Part shown: one piece after another, positions 1 through 6,249 of the stretch
Layout of the letters: each line of letters begins with the position of its first letter
Numbering within the stretch: the stretch's first letter is position 1
Source of the DNA: an uncultured Lachnospiraceae bacterium
GTDB lineage: Bacteria; Bacillota; Clostridia; Lachnospirales; Lachnospiraceae
DNA: 13,779 nucleotides
Direction: 5' to 3'
NCBI GenBank assembly: GCA_910588875.1
Contig: CAJURT010000064.1
Span: 1 to 13,779, forward strand
Notes under the pieces: model-generated
Told to the model about the DNA's origin: nothing
What the model saw: the letters and a program-made list of their open reading frames with translations, nothing else
The model's database searches: none
Translations under genes and position numbers: made by a program

Positions 1-95
1 TAACATGAGATGGAATTTAATTCTGCACTGGAATTTAAAATTTCAAGTCAGCTTTTTTACTCATTTTCACCGTATCATCAAAAATTCTGTCATAT

Positions 96-124
96 TTCAG
101 AAATTTCTACGTTATATATAAAAT
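96..124 (+). promoter_or_regulatory. Weak candidate promoter for the Zn-ribbon coiled-coil gene
   Basis: TTCAGA at 96-101 and TAAAAT at 119-124 are separated by 17 bases, in the AT-rich leader before the gene starting at 157. Other TATA-like hexamers overlap here (for example TATATA just upstream), so the exact element is uncertain. The call rests on spacing and position only. Confidence 0.25.
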
Positions 125-156
125 ATAGTCAAATCACAAAATTTTTGGAGGTACCC

Positions 157-588
157 ATGCGAGAACTTTCTGTCTATTATTGTCCAGTTTGTGGCAGATA
201 TAGCTACAACCAACCTGCAGACATCCCGGCCTGCCCTCTATGTGAAGTTTCAATGCTTCTGCTCATGCCTTATTCTGACTTCCGTCACCTGGACCAGGAA
301 GAGCGGGACATGCAGTTGCTTCAAAAAATGATTGCCGGGGATACCTCCCTGCCCAGCCATCTTTTAGCCTTTCTGCGTTCCCGCTCCTCAAAAGAAGCCG
401 CTACCTTGGTGGATTCCCAGCTGCACCAGCTGGAATCAGAAAACAAGAAGCTGAATGACACAATCCAATGGATGCATCAAACCATTTGGGAATTGCTCTG
501 CCAAAACCGCAATCTGGAACATCAGCTGGAAAAGCAACCGGAAAATCACCAAACCGGACAAGACCCCAAAAACATGCCGTCTGCGTAA
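157..588 (+). CDS. Small zinc-ribbon plus coiled-coil protein of unknown function
   Basis: The product is 143 residues. I chose ATG 157 because GGAGG at 147-151 sits 5 bases upstream; the frame is open back to position 10, but that part is AT-rich and lacks a ribosome site. The N-terminus has two Cys pairs, CPVCG (C9, C12) and CPLC (C26, C29), typical of a treble-clef or zinc-ribbon knuckle that would bind one zinc. A linker follows, then a strongly heptad-like helix at about residues 84-128 (QLHQLESENKKL and on), then a polar tail. There is no signal peptide or membrane segment, so it should be cytoplasmic. The zinc knuckle and coiled coil suggest an oligomeric adaptor or nucleic-acid-associated protein, but I do not recognise a named family. 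It converges on another small coiled-coil gene with only 3 bases between stops. Confidence 0.75.
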   Translation: MRELSVYYCPVCGRYSYNQPADIPACPLCEVSMLLLMPYSDFRHLDQEERDMQLLQKMIAGDTSLPSHLLAFLRSRSSKEAATLVDSQLHQLESENKKLNDTIQWMHQTIWELLCQNRNLEHQLEKQPENHQTGQDPKNMPSA

Positions 589-591
589 TGG

Positions 592-783
592 CTAATGCCC
601 GCTTTTCTCCATCACATAATGTTCCAGCAGCCGGTTTAAGGCCACATTCATCCGAATCACTGTATTCAATAGCATTTCATTGTCCTTTTGCAGTTTCATG
701 TTATCTTCTTCTAACCGCCGAAGCCTGCCCTGTTTATCCTCCACCCCCAAGTCATTATTTTTCCCTGCCACTACACTCATCAT
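592..783 (-). CDS. Small coiled-coil protein of unknown function
   Basis: The product is about 63 residues. Three ATGs lie close together (789, 783, 780). The Shine-Dalgarno AAAGGAG ends at 790, directly against the first ATG, so the start at 783, with a 6-base spacer, is the likely one. After a short polar N-terminus, residues about 18-56 form a single amphipathic, heptad-patterned helix (RLRRLEEDNMKLQKDNEMLL, then NTVIRMNVALNRLLEHYV). There are no catalytic motifs, cysteines or membrane segments. The composition is that of a genuine protein rather than an antisense shadow, and the strong ribosome site supports expression. It may oligomerise or partner another coiled coil such as its convergent neighbour; that is only inference. 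I can assign no function. Confidence 0.65.
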   Translation of the reverse strand: MMSVVAGKNNDLGVEDKQGRLRRLEEDNMKLQKDNEMLLNTVIRMNVALNRLLEHYVMEKSGH

Positions 784-821
784 TCCCATCTCCTTTCCAT
801 AAATGCTATGTTCCTATACCC

Positions 822-850
822 AATATAAAGCCTTTTCGGCCTTTTGAAAA
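822..850 (-). promoter_or_regulatory. Candidate promoter for the small coiled-coil gene
   Basis: On the minus strand, TTTTCA (850-845) and TATATT (827-822) are 17 bases apart, placing a transcript start about 30 bases before the start at 783. The -35 is a poor match to consensus. From here to the repeats near 1041 I see no gene on either strand. Confidence 0.35.
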
Positions 851-1040
851 GCAAAACAAATCGCGCAATCCGACAATATTTCCCATTTTTCCCAAATGAT
901 ATATCGACCTACAATATCTGTCAATTTTCTCTTCCGGGCCTCACTACTACTTGTAATCTGCCCTGACAAGGCTCCCTGGCAGCCCAGATAATTTTTTCCC
1001 GGTTTTTACCAAAGGACATTCTGGGATATTAACGTTTTTC

Positions 1041-1070
1041 TTACAATTCCTGTAAAATCCTTACAATCCG
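1041..1070 (+). repeat. 10-bp phased direct repeats upstream of the cell-wall-binding protein promoter
   Basis: Three consecutive 10-base units read TTACAATTCC, TGTAAAATCC and TTACAATCCG. The first and third are nearly identical and 20 bases apart. They end 10 bases before the -35 of the promoter at 1081, the usual location for an activator that binds head-to-tail along one DNA face. Which regulator binds is unknown; TTACA-type repeats resemble OmpR/PhoB-family boxes in general form. Confidence 0.4.
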
Positions 1071-1080
1071 ACAAAACCTA

Positions 1081-1109
1081 TTGCTATCTATTTTTACCCT
1101 TGCTATAAT
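1081..1109 (+). promoter_or_regulatory. Sigma-A type promoter of the cell-wall-binding repeat gene
   Basis: TTGCTA (1081-1086) and a perfect TATAAT (1104-1109) are separated by 17 bases. Transcription would start near 1116, giving a leader of about 26 bases that contains the ribosome site AGAGGTG at 1128-1134. Confidence 0.75.
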
Positions 1110-1141
1110 GAAATCAACATAGAAAGCAGAGGTGAATTGTG

Positions 1142-1465
1142 ATGAAACACAAGACAGGCCTGGCCTTACTTTTGACGATCTCCTGCCTTCTTCTCAGTGC
1201 ATTCCCAGCCTTTGCCGGCGAATGGCAGCAGACCGAAGAAGATCAGTGGCAATACATCCAGGATGATGGGACTCTTGCAACCGGCTGGCTGGAATTGGAC
1301 GGCAAGCGCTATTATCTGGATGACAATGGCAACCGTAAGTCCGAATATTGGCAGAAGGACAGCGGCGGCTGGTACTACCTGGATGAAGACGGAGTGCTGG
1401 TTACCAACAGCTGGGTTGACAATTACTACGTGGGCGATGACGGGCGCCTTGAAAAAAAGCGTTAA
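1142..1465 (+). CDS. Short secreted cell-wall-binding repeat protein
   Basis: The product is 107 residues from ATG 1142, 7 bases after AGAGGTG; a GTG one codon earlier is a weaker alternative. Residues 1-25 are a classical Sec signal peptide: KHK charge cluster, hydrophobic core LALLLTISCLLLSA, and a probable cleavage after AFA at 25. The mature protein (about 82 residues) consists almost entirely of choline/cell-wall-binding-type repeats with aromatic plus DG turns: W-Q-Y-I-Q-D-D-G, GWLELDGKRYYLDDNGN, then GWYYLDEDGVLVTNSW and YYVGDDGRL. Such repeats normally anchor enzymes to teichoic acid choline or other wall glycans, but here no catalytic domain is attached. It is a single-gene transcription unit with its own promoter and terminator. 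It could be a wall-bound lectin-like protein or a decoy/adhesin fragment; the role is unknown. Confidence 0.85.
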   Translation: MKHKTGLALLLTISCLLLSAFPAFAGEWQQTEEDQWQYIQDDGTLATGWLELDGKRYYLDDNGNRKSEYWQKDSGGWYYLDEDGVLVTNSWVDNYYVGDDGRLEKKR

Positions 1466-1467
1466 TT

Positions 1468-1514
1468 AAAAACAGAGGTTGCTCCCTTGCGGGGAGTTAG
1501 CCTCTGTTTTTTTA
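1468..1514 (+). terminator. Rho-independent terminator after the cell-wall-binding repeat gene
   Basis: An A-rich lead is followed by a stem ACAGAGG (1472-1478) pairing with CCTCTGT (1501-1507). An inner stem CTCCC/GGGAG (1482-1486 with 1492-1496) extends it, and a T7 run follows. It lies 3-6 bases after the stop codon. The A run on the 5' side could let it act on minus-strand transcripts too. Confidence 0.9.
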
Positions 1515-1541
1515 TATAAGACTGTCACATGTTTTCCTCTT

Positions 1542-1569
1542 TTGCGTTTTATTAGGTAGGTTTTATAAC
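1542..1569 (+). promoter_or_regulatory. Candidate promoter of the LytTR gene
   Basis: TTGCGT (1542-1547) and TATAAC (1564-1569) are 16 bases apart, just after the preceding terminator. The implied leader of about 125 bases contains the 9-bp repeats described separately. Confidence 0.45.
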
Positions 1570-1623
1570 ATTTTCTATTTCCGTATTTTGCAGTAATGAG
1601 GTTCTGTCGATTTCTCTGCCTCA

Positions 1624-1650
1624 TATGTTCTTATGTTTCGCATGTTTCAA
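1624..1650 (+). repeat. Three 9-bp tandem ATGTT repeats in the leader of the LytTR gene
   Basis: ATGTT recurs at 1624, 1633 and 1642 with exactly 9-base spacing; the last two copies share ATGTTTC. The repeat sits between the candidate promoter and the LytTR start. It could be an autoregulatory site, but it does not clearly match a published LytTR box and may be chance in T-rich DNA. Confidence 0.3.
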
Positions 1651-1701
1651 ACCGCATTCCCAACGTTTTAAGAAAAATGGTTCAGGAAGGATCTAACATT
1701 A

Positions 1702-2058
1702 ATGAAAACAGAAAAAAGCATGAAATTTACCGGCCTCAATGACCATCATTACCATCTTTACCCCCATGATATCTTTTATGTGGAGGCTGACAACATCTGT
1801 TCCTGGATCATATGTGAAGGCCAGGCAATCCATGTCTCCCATCCCATTCTTTTCATGGAAAAACTGCTGCCCGATTATTTTCTCAGAATCCACCGCAGTT
1901 TTTTAGTAAACCAGTATTCCATCACCGCCTTATATCCCCATACTGTCATGATGAGCAATGGTTTCCGCCTGCCCGTCCCTAAGAGCAAGTATCAATGGCT
2001 GAAATCTTATCTGGAAGATACAGGATTCTCCACCGGATATCCTCAATCAGGCAAATAA
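1702..2058 (+). CDS. Stand-alone LytTR-family DNA-binding transcription regulator
   Basis: The product is 118 residues from ATG 1702, preceded by AGGAAGG at 1684-1690. The whole protein is a LytTR domain, a beta-rich DNA-binding fold usually found at the C-terminus of response regulators such as AgrA or LytR. Visible hallmarks are IFYVEADN (about 24-31), which reads the strand that normally follows the domain start, FLRIHRSFLVN (60-70), the most diagnostic motif, and GFRLPVPKSKYQWLKSYL (87-104), the closing strand and helix. There is no receiver domain, so it is not phospho-regulated in cis; stand-alone LytTR proteins are often paired with membrane partners, but none lies beside it here. Its 3' end overlaps the oppositely oriented 428-residue gene by 80 bases, which may couple their expression negatively. 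Targets are unknown. Confidence 0.85.
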   Translation: MKTEKSMKFTGLNDHHYHLYPHDIFYVEADNICSWIICEGQAIHVSHPILFMEKLLPDYFLRIHRSFLVNQYSITALYPHTVMMSNGFRLPVPKSKYQWLKSYLEDTGFSTGYPQSGK

Positions 2059-3265
2059 GAGTCTCCAGCTTTTCTTCTGCCCTCGTGTCTCCCTCCTTTT
2101 CCTGGCTCTGTTCCTGGTAATACGCCAGCTTCTCATCCAAAAGCTGCATCACCCGGGAATATTCCTCCCTCCCGCTGGCAGCGATGGCGCTCATTGCTGC
2201 CACCAATGCCACCTGCAGGCCATTGCAAGCCCTGTCCCGGAAGTTCTCCCTCATCAGCAAATCCAGAAGTTTTCCCAGTTCATCTAACAGCCCAATCTCC
2301 CGGATCCCACTGAAAGCCAGAACCGGATCCGGATTCTCCATCCTCCCCGGCACATGTTTCGTCCTTTCCAAATACCGCCGGATCCTTCCGGTTCCGCCTC
2401 TGTCCTGCATCTTTACCAGGCTGATATCTTTCAGCATCTCCTGCCCCGTGTAATATTCGGCATGTTCACGCAAACGCTCTTTCAGCCTTTCATCCCTGGT
2501 GTCAGCAAATTGGGCGATTGTCCAGTACAGCAGCTTTCCTGACAATCCCGGAAGAAGCCGTTCACACGCTTCCCCCACCTCCATGAACCGGCAGCAATAT
2601 TCTGCCGCTGCCTGGCGTACCCAGGCCTTCCAGCACCCATGCTTTGCCACCCTGGACATTAAATCTGTATACCCCTGGATCCCATGGTCAATACAATAGC
2701 GGATATGCCACCACATTTCATCGTTTTCCAGCTTTTCATATTCCAGGTTATGGAGTACCTGGGCACGTATTTCCTCCGGCATGCCCTGCAGATTCACCCT
2801 GCGCGGTTTTGCCTTTGGTGTAATCTCTGTAATTGTCAGCCGTATTACTTTGATGAGCATATGGTAGAATTCCCTTATGGCTTGATCCTCTTCCGCCCCA
2901 GGGGCTTTGCCCCCGCAATCTGTTGCATATCTTTTCGCCCGCTCCGCCAATTCATCTGAAAACCCTTCATCCCCGGCTTCTGAATCGTTGTTTTCCAACA
3001 CATAATAATAGGCATCTGGCACAGAAGCCTGATTCCGCAAATAACGGTGAAACCATGGCGCTTCCGTAAACGCCCTGTTCTCCGGCTGGAGTTCTCCCGT
3101 CAATCCTTCCCAGGCACTTGCTATATTCCTGTTTAAAGTTTTGCAAAACTTATCAAACATCCTGCTGTCATCGGGGATAAAAATCCGGCAGACCTTATCC
3201 CTCCCCGTATCCTGATAAGCTGAGTAAATACCAAAAAACAAAATATCAGTTACCAATTGTCCCAT
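1979..3265 (-). CDS. Unrecognised 428-residue helical protein
   Basis: This is a long open frame starting at ATG 3265, with a purine-rich ribosome site (AAGGGGGAAGAG) ending a few bases upstream and a clear promoter at 3308-3336. There is no signal peptide and no membrane segment. The N-terminal 90 residues include a possible hydrophobic strand-helix stretch (QLVTDILFFGIYSAYQ). Residues about 85-130 are acidic and probably disordered. The rest is rich in Trp, Arg, Leu and Glu and reads as consecutive helical hairpins, vaguely like alpha-solenoid repeats (for example LLDELGKLLDLLMRENFRDR followed by an Ala-rich helix). I see no nucleotide-binding, protease or nuclease motif. It could be a fragment or relative of large helical-repeat regulatory or defence proteins, but I cannot support that. 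The last 26 codons are antisense to the LytTR gene. Confidence 0.7.
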   Translation of the reverse strand: MGQLVTDILFFGIYSAYQDTGRDKVCRIFIPDDSRMFDKFCKTLNRNIASAWEGLTGELQPENRAFTEAPWFHRYLRNQASVPDAYYYVLENNDSEAGDEGFSDELAERAKRYATDCGGKAPGAEEDQAIREFYHMLIKVIRLTITEITPKAKPRRVNLQGMPEEIRAQVLHNLEYEKLENDEMWWHIRYCIDHGIQGYTDLMSRVAKHGCWKAWVRQAAAEYCCRFMEVGEACERLLPGLSGKLLYWTIAQFADTRDERLKERLREHAEYYTGQEMLKDISLVKMQDRGGTGRIRRYLERTKHVPGRMENPDPVLAFSGIREIGLLDELGKLLDLLMRENFRDRACNGLQVALVAAMSAIAASGREEYSRVMQLLDEKLAYYQEQSQEKEGDTRAEEKLETLICLIEDIRWRILYLPDKISAIDTCS

Positions 3266-3307
3266 AATCTCTCTTCCCCCTTGAACATTGTTACTTTTAT
3301 CAACATC

Positions 3308-3336
3308 AGTATACTAAAAACTACATTCTGATTCAA
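3308..3336 (-). promoter_or_regulatory. Promoter of the 428-residue helical protein gene
   Basis: On the minus strand, TTGAAT (3336-3331) and TATACT (3313-3308) have a 17-base spacer. The start point would lie near 3301, about 35 bases before the start codon. It is back to back with the control region of the dehydrogenase gene. Confidence 0.65.
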
Positions 3337-3347
3337 TAATTTTCTAG

Positions 3348-3377
3348 TTCAATTGCAAAATTGCTAAAGTTTATACA
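3348..3377 (+). promoter_or_regulatory. Weak candidate promoter of the dehydrogenase remnant
   Basis: TTCAAT (3348-3353) and TATACA (3372-3377) are 18 bases apart. The -10 is embedded in the left arm of the palindrome at 3372-3391, which would suit repression. TTGCTA at 3361 is an alternative -35 with poorer spacing. Confidence 0.3.
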
Positions 3378-3391
3378 ACATATGATGTATA
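3372..3391. promoter_or_regulatory. Palindromic operator candidate upstream of the dehydrogenase
   Basis: TATACA, one base, CATATG, one base, TGTATA: 18 of 20 positions are symmetrical. TATACAACA also recurs directly at 3372 and 3389. TGTATACAA-like cores resemble operators of GntR-family repressors that control sugar-acid catabolism, which fits an RspB-like sugar dehydrogenase. No GntR gene is in the window, so the assignment is inference. Confidence 0.45.
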
Positions 3392-3422
3392 CAACACAAA
3401 GCAAAAAGGAGCAATAAAGGCT

Positions 3423-4018
3423 ATGAAGTCTGTTTTTATTGAAAATCCGCACCAAGTAGTAATGAAGGATATTCCCCGTCCGGTGCGCAAACTAGGGGAG
3501 GCTTTGCTGAAGCTGCTTTATGGCGGTATCTGTGGAAGTGATCTGGGATCTTACCGGGGCACATTTGCCTACTTTTCCTATCCCAGGACCCCGGGACATG
3601 AGTTTTCAGCGGAGATTGTGGAGGTTAATGACAATGATTATGGACTGAAGCCAGGGATGGTGGTTACCTGTAATCCTTATTTCAATTGCGGGGAATGCTA
3701 TTCCTGCAGACGCGGACTGGTCAATGCCTGTATGGATAACCAGACGATGGGGGTTCAGAGAGAGGGAGCCTTTTCTGAATACATCACCATGCCCCTGGAA
3801 AGAATCTATGACGGAAAGGGATTGGATCCCAGAGTACTTGCAGTGATTGAGCCTCTTTGCATCAGCTATCACGGGGTGAAGCAGGCGGAAGTGCAAAAGA
3901 ATGATAAGGTTTTGATTGTGGGAGCCGGCACCATCGGCATCCTGGCGGCTATTGCAGCCAAGCAGAAGGGGGCAAGATGGTTCTGATCGGTGTGGGAAAG
4001 CAGAACCTGGATTTTAAT
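3423..4018 (+). pseudogene. Zinc-dependent medium-chain dehydrogenase, 5' remnant (frameshifted and truncated)
   Basis: The open frame gives 187 residues, against about 340 for the family. ATG 3423 is preceded by AAGGAG at 3405-3410. Visible features are the catalytic-zinc ligands C37 and H59-E60 (GGICGSD, PGHEF); the structural-zinc loop C89, C92, C95, C103; IEP at 142-144; and the Rossmann loop GAGTIG at 167-172. The N-terminus most resembles the sorbitol/threonine/RspB-like branch that oxidises polyols or sugar acids with NAD. At about 3972-3976 the frame slips: the next frame continues sensibly as KMVLIGVGKQNLDFN, as if GCAAAG had become GCAAG. Homology then stops near 4015 and the sequence runs straight into the 3' end of the efflux operon on the other strand. 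The cofactor and C-terminal catalytic portions are missing, so the product cannot be active. Confidence 0.85.
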
Positions 4019-4032
4019 TTTACCCTCCCCTC

Positions 4033-5034
4033 CTAATCGAAAACCACAATACCCTCCACCGCCCAATGATAATTTTCCAGTGCCTGAAAAAGCGCCAGGT
4101 CTGCCGAATCAAAGGCCATCTTTTTCTGCATGTACGGAAGCTGTTTTTCCAGATACTCCGCATCACTTAACATGCCCATACGATACTGGTTCTGTATGTT
4201 GCTCCACAGGATCTCCGCCCCGTCAAGGCCCGTTTTGGCTGCGTCATATGCCTACTTTTTCTGGTTCACTTCCTCATACAGCTGTTCCATCTTTATTCTG
4301 ACCTTTTCCTCCAGTTCATCCAGCGTCCGCAGTTTTTTGTTTACAGAGGAAGTGCCTGCGGATTTTGCGGCCCGTTCCGCGATCAAATCTCCATTGTTGC
4401 CGATGGCTTTCTGTATATCTGCTTCCAGGTTCATCTCTGACAGCCGGTTGGTATCTGTCGGCGGTATGTCCGCCAAACTCTCGGTATCGTCCGCGCCCAG
4501 CAGCAGGTCCAGGCTCTGGGCTGCGCTGGTCAGCTGCTTTTCCATAGACAGCCGGTTTTTGTTGGCCGCATAACGATCCAGCTTTTTGATTCTTTCATTA
4601 TAGCTTTTAGCCGCGGATGAATACACTGCCTCCAAAGAGGCATATTCCCTATAGCTTTCCCCATCATTATCTTCTTTTGCTCTCCTTTTTTCCGCACTGG
4701 CGCTGGCCCGTTCCGCCCGAAGATAATCCCGGATCTCCTGATACTCCTGTCTGGTGCGCTCCGTACTGTCGGTCATCTCCTGAATGCTTAAGTTTCCATA
4801 GTGAATCAGGCTTCCCAGTTCCTCATATTCCACAATCCCATCTTCCAGCCGTTCCTTGGAAATCCTGTTGCCATCCACTGCTGTATATGTGGATTCATCC
4901 GTACTTTCCGTTTCCGCTTCACCGGACATACCCGGGGAAGCCCCAAAAGCAGGAAGAGACATCACAAGTAAAACAGCCAGACCTGACCACAGAACCCCCA
5001 TGGCTTTCCATCCGTTCTTTTTATTTTTTCCCAT
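4033..5034 (-). pseudogene. TolC-like outer-component protein, paralogue 2, interrupted by an in-frame amber codon
   Basis: I chose ATG 5034 because GGAGG at 5041-5045 lies 6 bases upstream. The first 260 codons run to TAG at 4252-4254. The same frame then continues for about 72 codons (AYDAAKTGLDGAEILWSNIQ and on) to a TAG at 4033-4035. The C-terminus ENYHWAVEGIV matches the end of the upstream paralogue (ETYRWNVNGLA), showing that the post-amber part was once coding; the lost codon was probably CAG (Gln). The N-terminus is a signal peptide (VLWSGLAVLLVMSLPAFGAS), followed by a Ser/Glu/Thr-rich linker and long coiled-coil helices. RLEDGIVEYEELGSLIHYGN mirrors RLRDDVLEYEEIADLIHEYN in paralogue 1. 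The family normally forms the outer channel of tripartite pumps. The truncated product lacks the last helix pair. Confidence 0.8.
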
Positions 5035-5098
5035 CGCCTTCCTCCGTCTTATAACCATTCAGATACCCCTTAAACAGTTACTCTGTCTTATTCATCTG

Positions 5099-6249
5099 TC
5101 ACTCCGCACTTGCCAGCCCATTGACATTCCACCGGTAGGTTTCCAGGGCTTCTTGCAATTCCAGCAGTGCCGTCCGAACAGCAATTTCTTTGGTTTCTGC
5201 GGCAATCTGCGCTGATTCATATTCATACTGGGTGATCATACCGGCATTCCATTTTTGTTCTGACAGGCTTAAATTCTGCTCCTCCAGGTTCTTTTGGGAA
5301 ACTGCCTGCTCATAGCTGCGTTTGGCTGTCTGCAGGCTTTGCCATGCATTGCTCACCGACAGCTGAATCTGACGCTCATTGCTGGCAATGGTCTTTTTTA
5401 TCTTTGCCTGATTGTCTGCATCTTTTGCATTTTCCAGCTTCCTTTTATTTACCTGAAGCGTATAATTGTTTTCCAGTGCCAGCTGTTGATCTCCTTCCAG
5501 GTCAATAGCCTCGATTACTGACAGATCAATTTCAGGGACATCCCCGATCTGCGGGTGGCCGCTTCCCTTCCAGCCACACATGACGATCAGGGATTGTCTG
5601 GTATTCTCGATCTGCTGTTCCAGCTCTGCTATGGATTTCTCCTGCTCCAGAAGCGCTTCCTGCGCATTCAGCACCTCTGTCTGCGTAACCGTGCCTGCCT
5701 GTAACTGTGTTTGTACAAGGACATAGCTGTTTTCCAACACCTTCTTTTGCTGGCTGACTCAAGCTCCAGCTGACTCTTATAATAGGACAAAAACTTTAAC
5801 TGGGCCGACAGAACCAGGCTAGCCTCCGCCTGGGAATAATTCAGATAATAGATCCCGCTGTCCTCCAGGTTATCATCGGCCTGTTCTCTCAGCTGCTTTG
5901 CCTGCAATTCCAGCTGAAAGTCACTGACCATACCCATTCCATCCTCCCCGGACATACCTGATTCCAGTTCATCCGCCAACTTTCGATAAGCATCCGACAC
6001 ATCCTCCTTGGTTCTTCCGTAATCCTTAATAAACTCATTATATTCATACTGATTATTCTGTACGGTCACATTATACTCATGGATCAGATCCGCGATCTCC
6101 TCATATTCCAGCACATCGTCTCTTAAACGCTCCCACTCCTGGGCACTTCTGGCAAACTCCGGGCTGGACGCCAGCAAAGTCATGGGCGCTGACGCTGCCA
6201 GAAAGGCGGCGGCTCCGGCTATGACCATTGGTTTTACCCCTTTTCTCAT
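5099..6249 (-). pseudogene. TolC-like outer-component protein, paralogue 1, broken by a one-base frameshift
   Basis: The start at 6249 overlaps the stop of the RND pump (ATGA), so translation is coupled. The first frame encodes a signal peptide (MVIAGAAAFLAASAPMTLLA) and long helices up to LELES near 5760, then runs into a nonsense tail ending at 5668. The correct continuation, SQQKKVLENSYVLVQTQLQAG and on, is in another frame and runs to the stop at 5099-5101. One base appears lost at about 5757-5764 (GAGTCAGCC). Reassembled, the protein would be about 383 residues. The second half shows TolC-family features: alternating coiled-coil helices (LNAQEALLEQEKSIAELEQQ), a mid-protein loop, and the LQ.A...Y..AV..K pattern of outer efflux proteins. 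It is predicted to be secreted and to work with the adaptor and pump encoded upstream. A sequencing error is possible but not favoured, since the neighbouring 3 kb pump gene is intact. Confidence 0.8.

Noticed and set aside
468..899. Open frame of 143 codons on the plus strand
   Set aside because: It overlaps the zinc-ribbon gene and the opposite small gene in another frame, is Pro/Ser/His-rich in the way of antisense shadows, and has no ribosome site.
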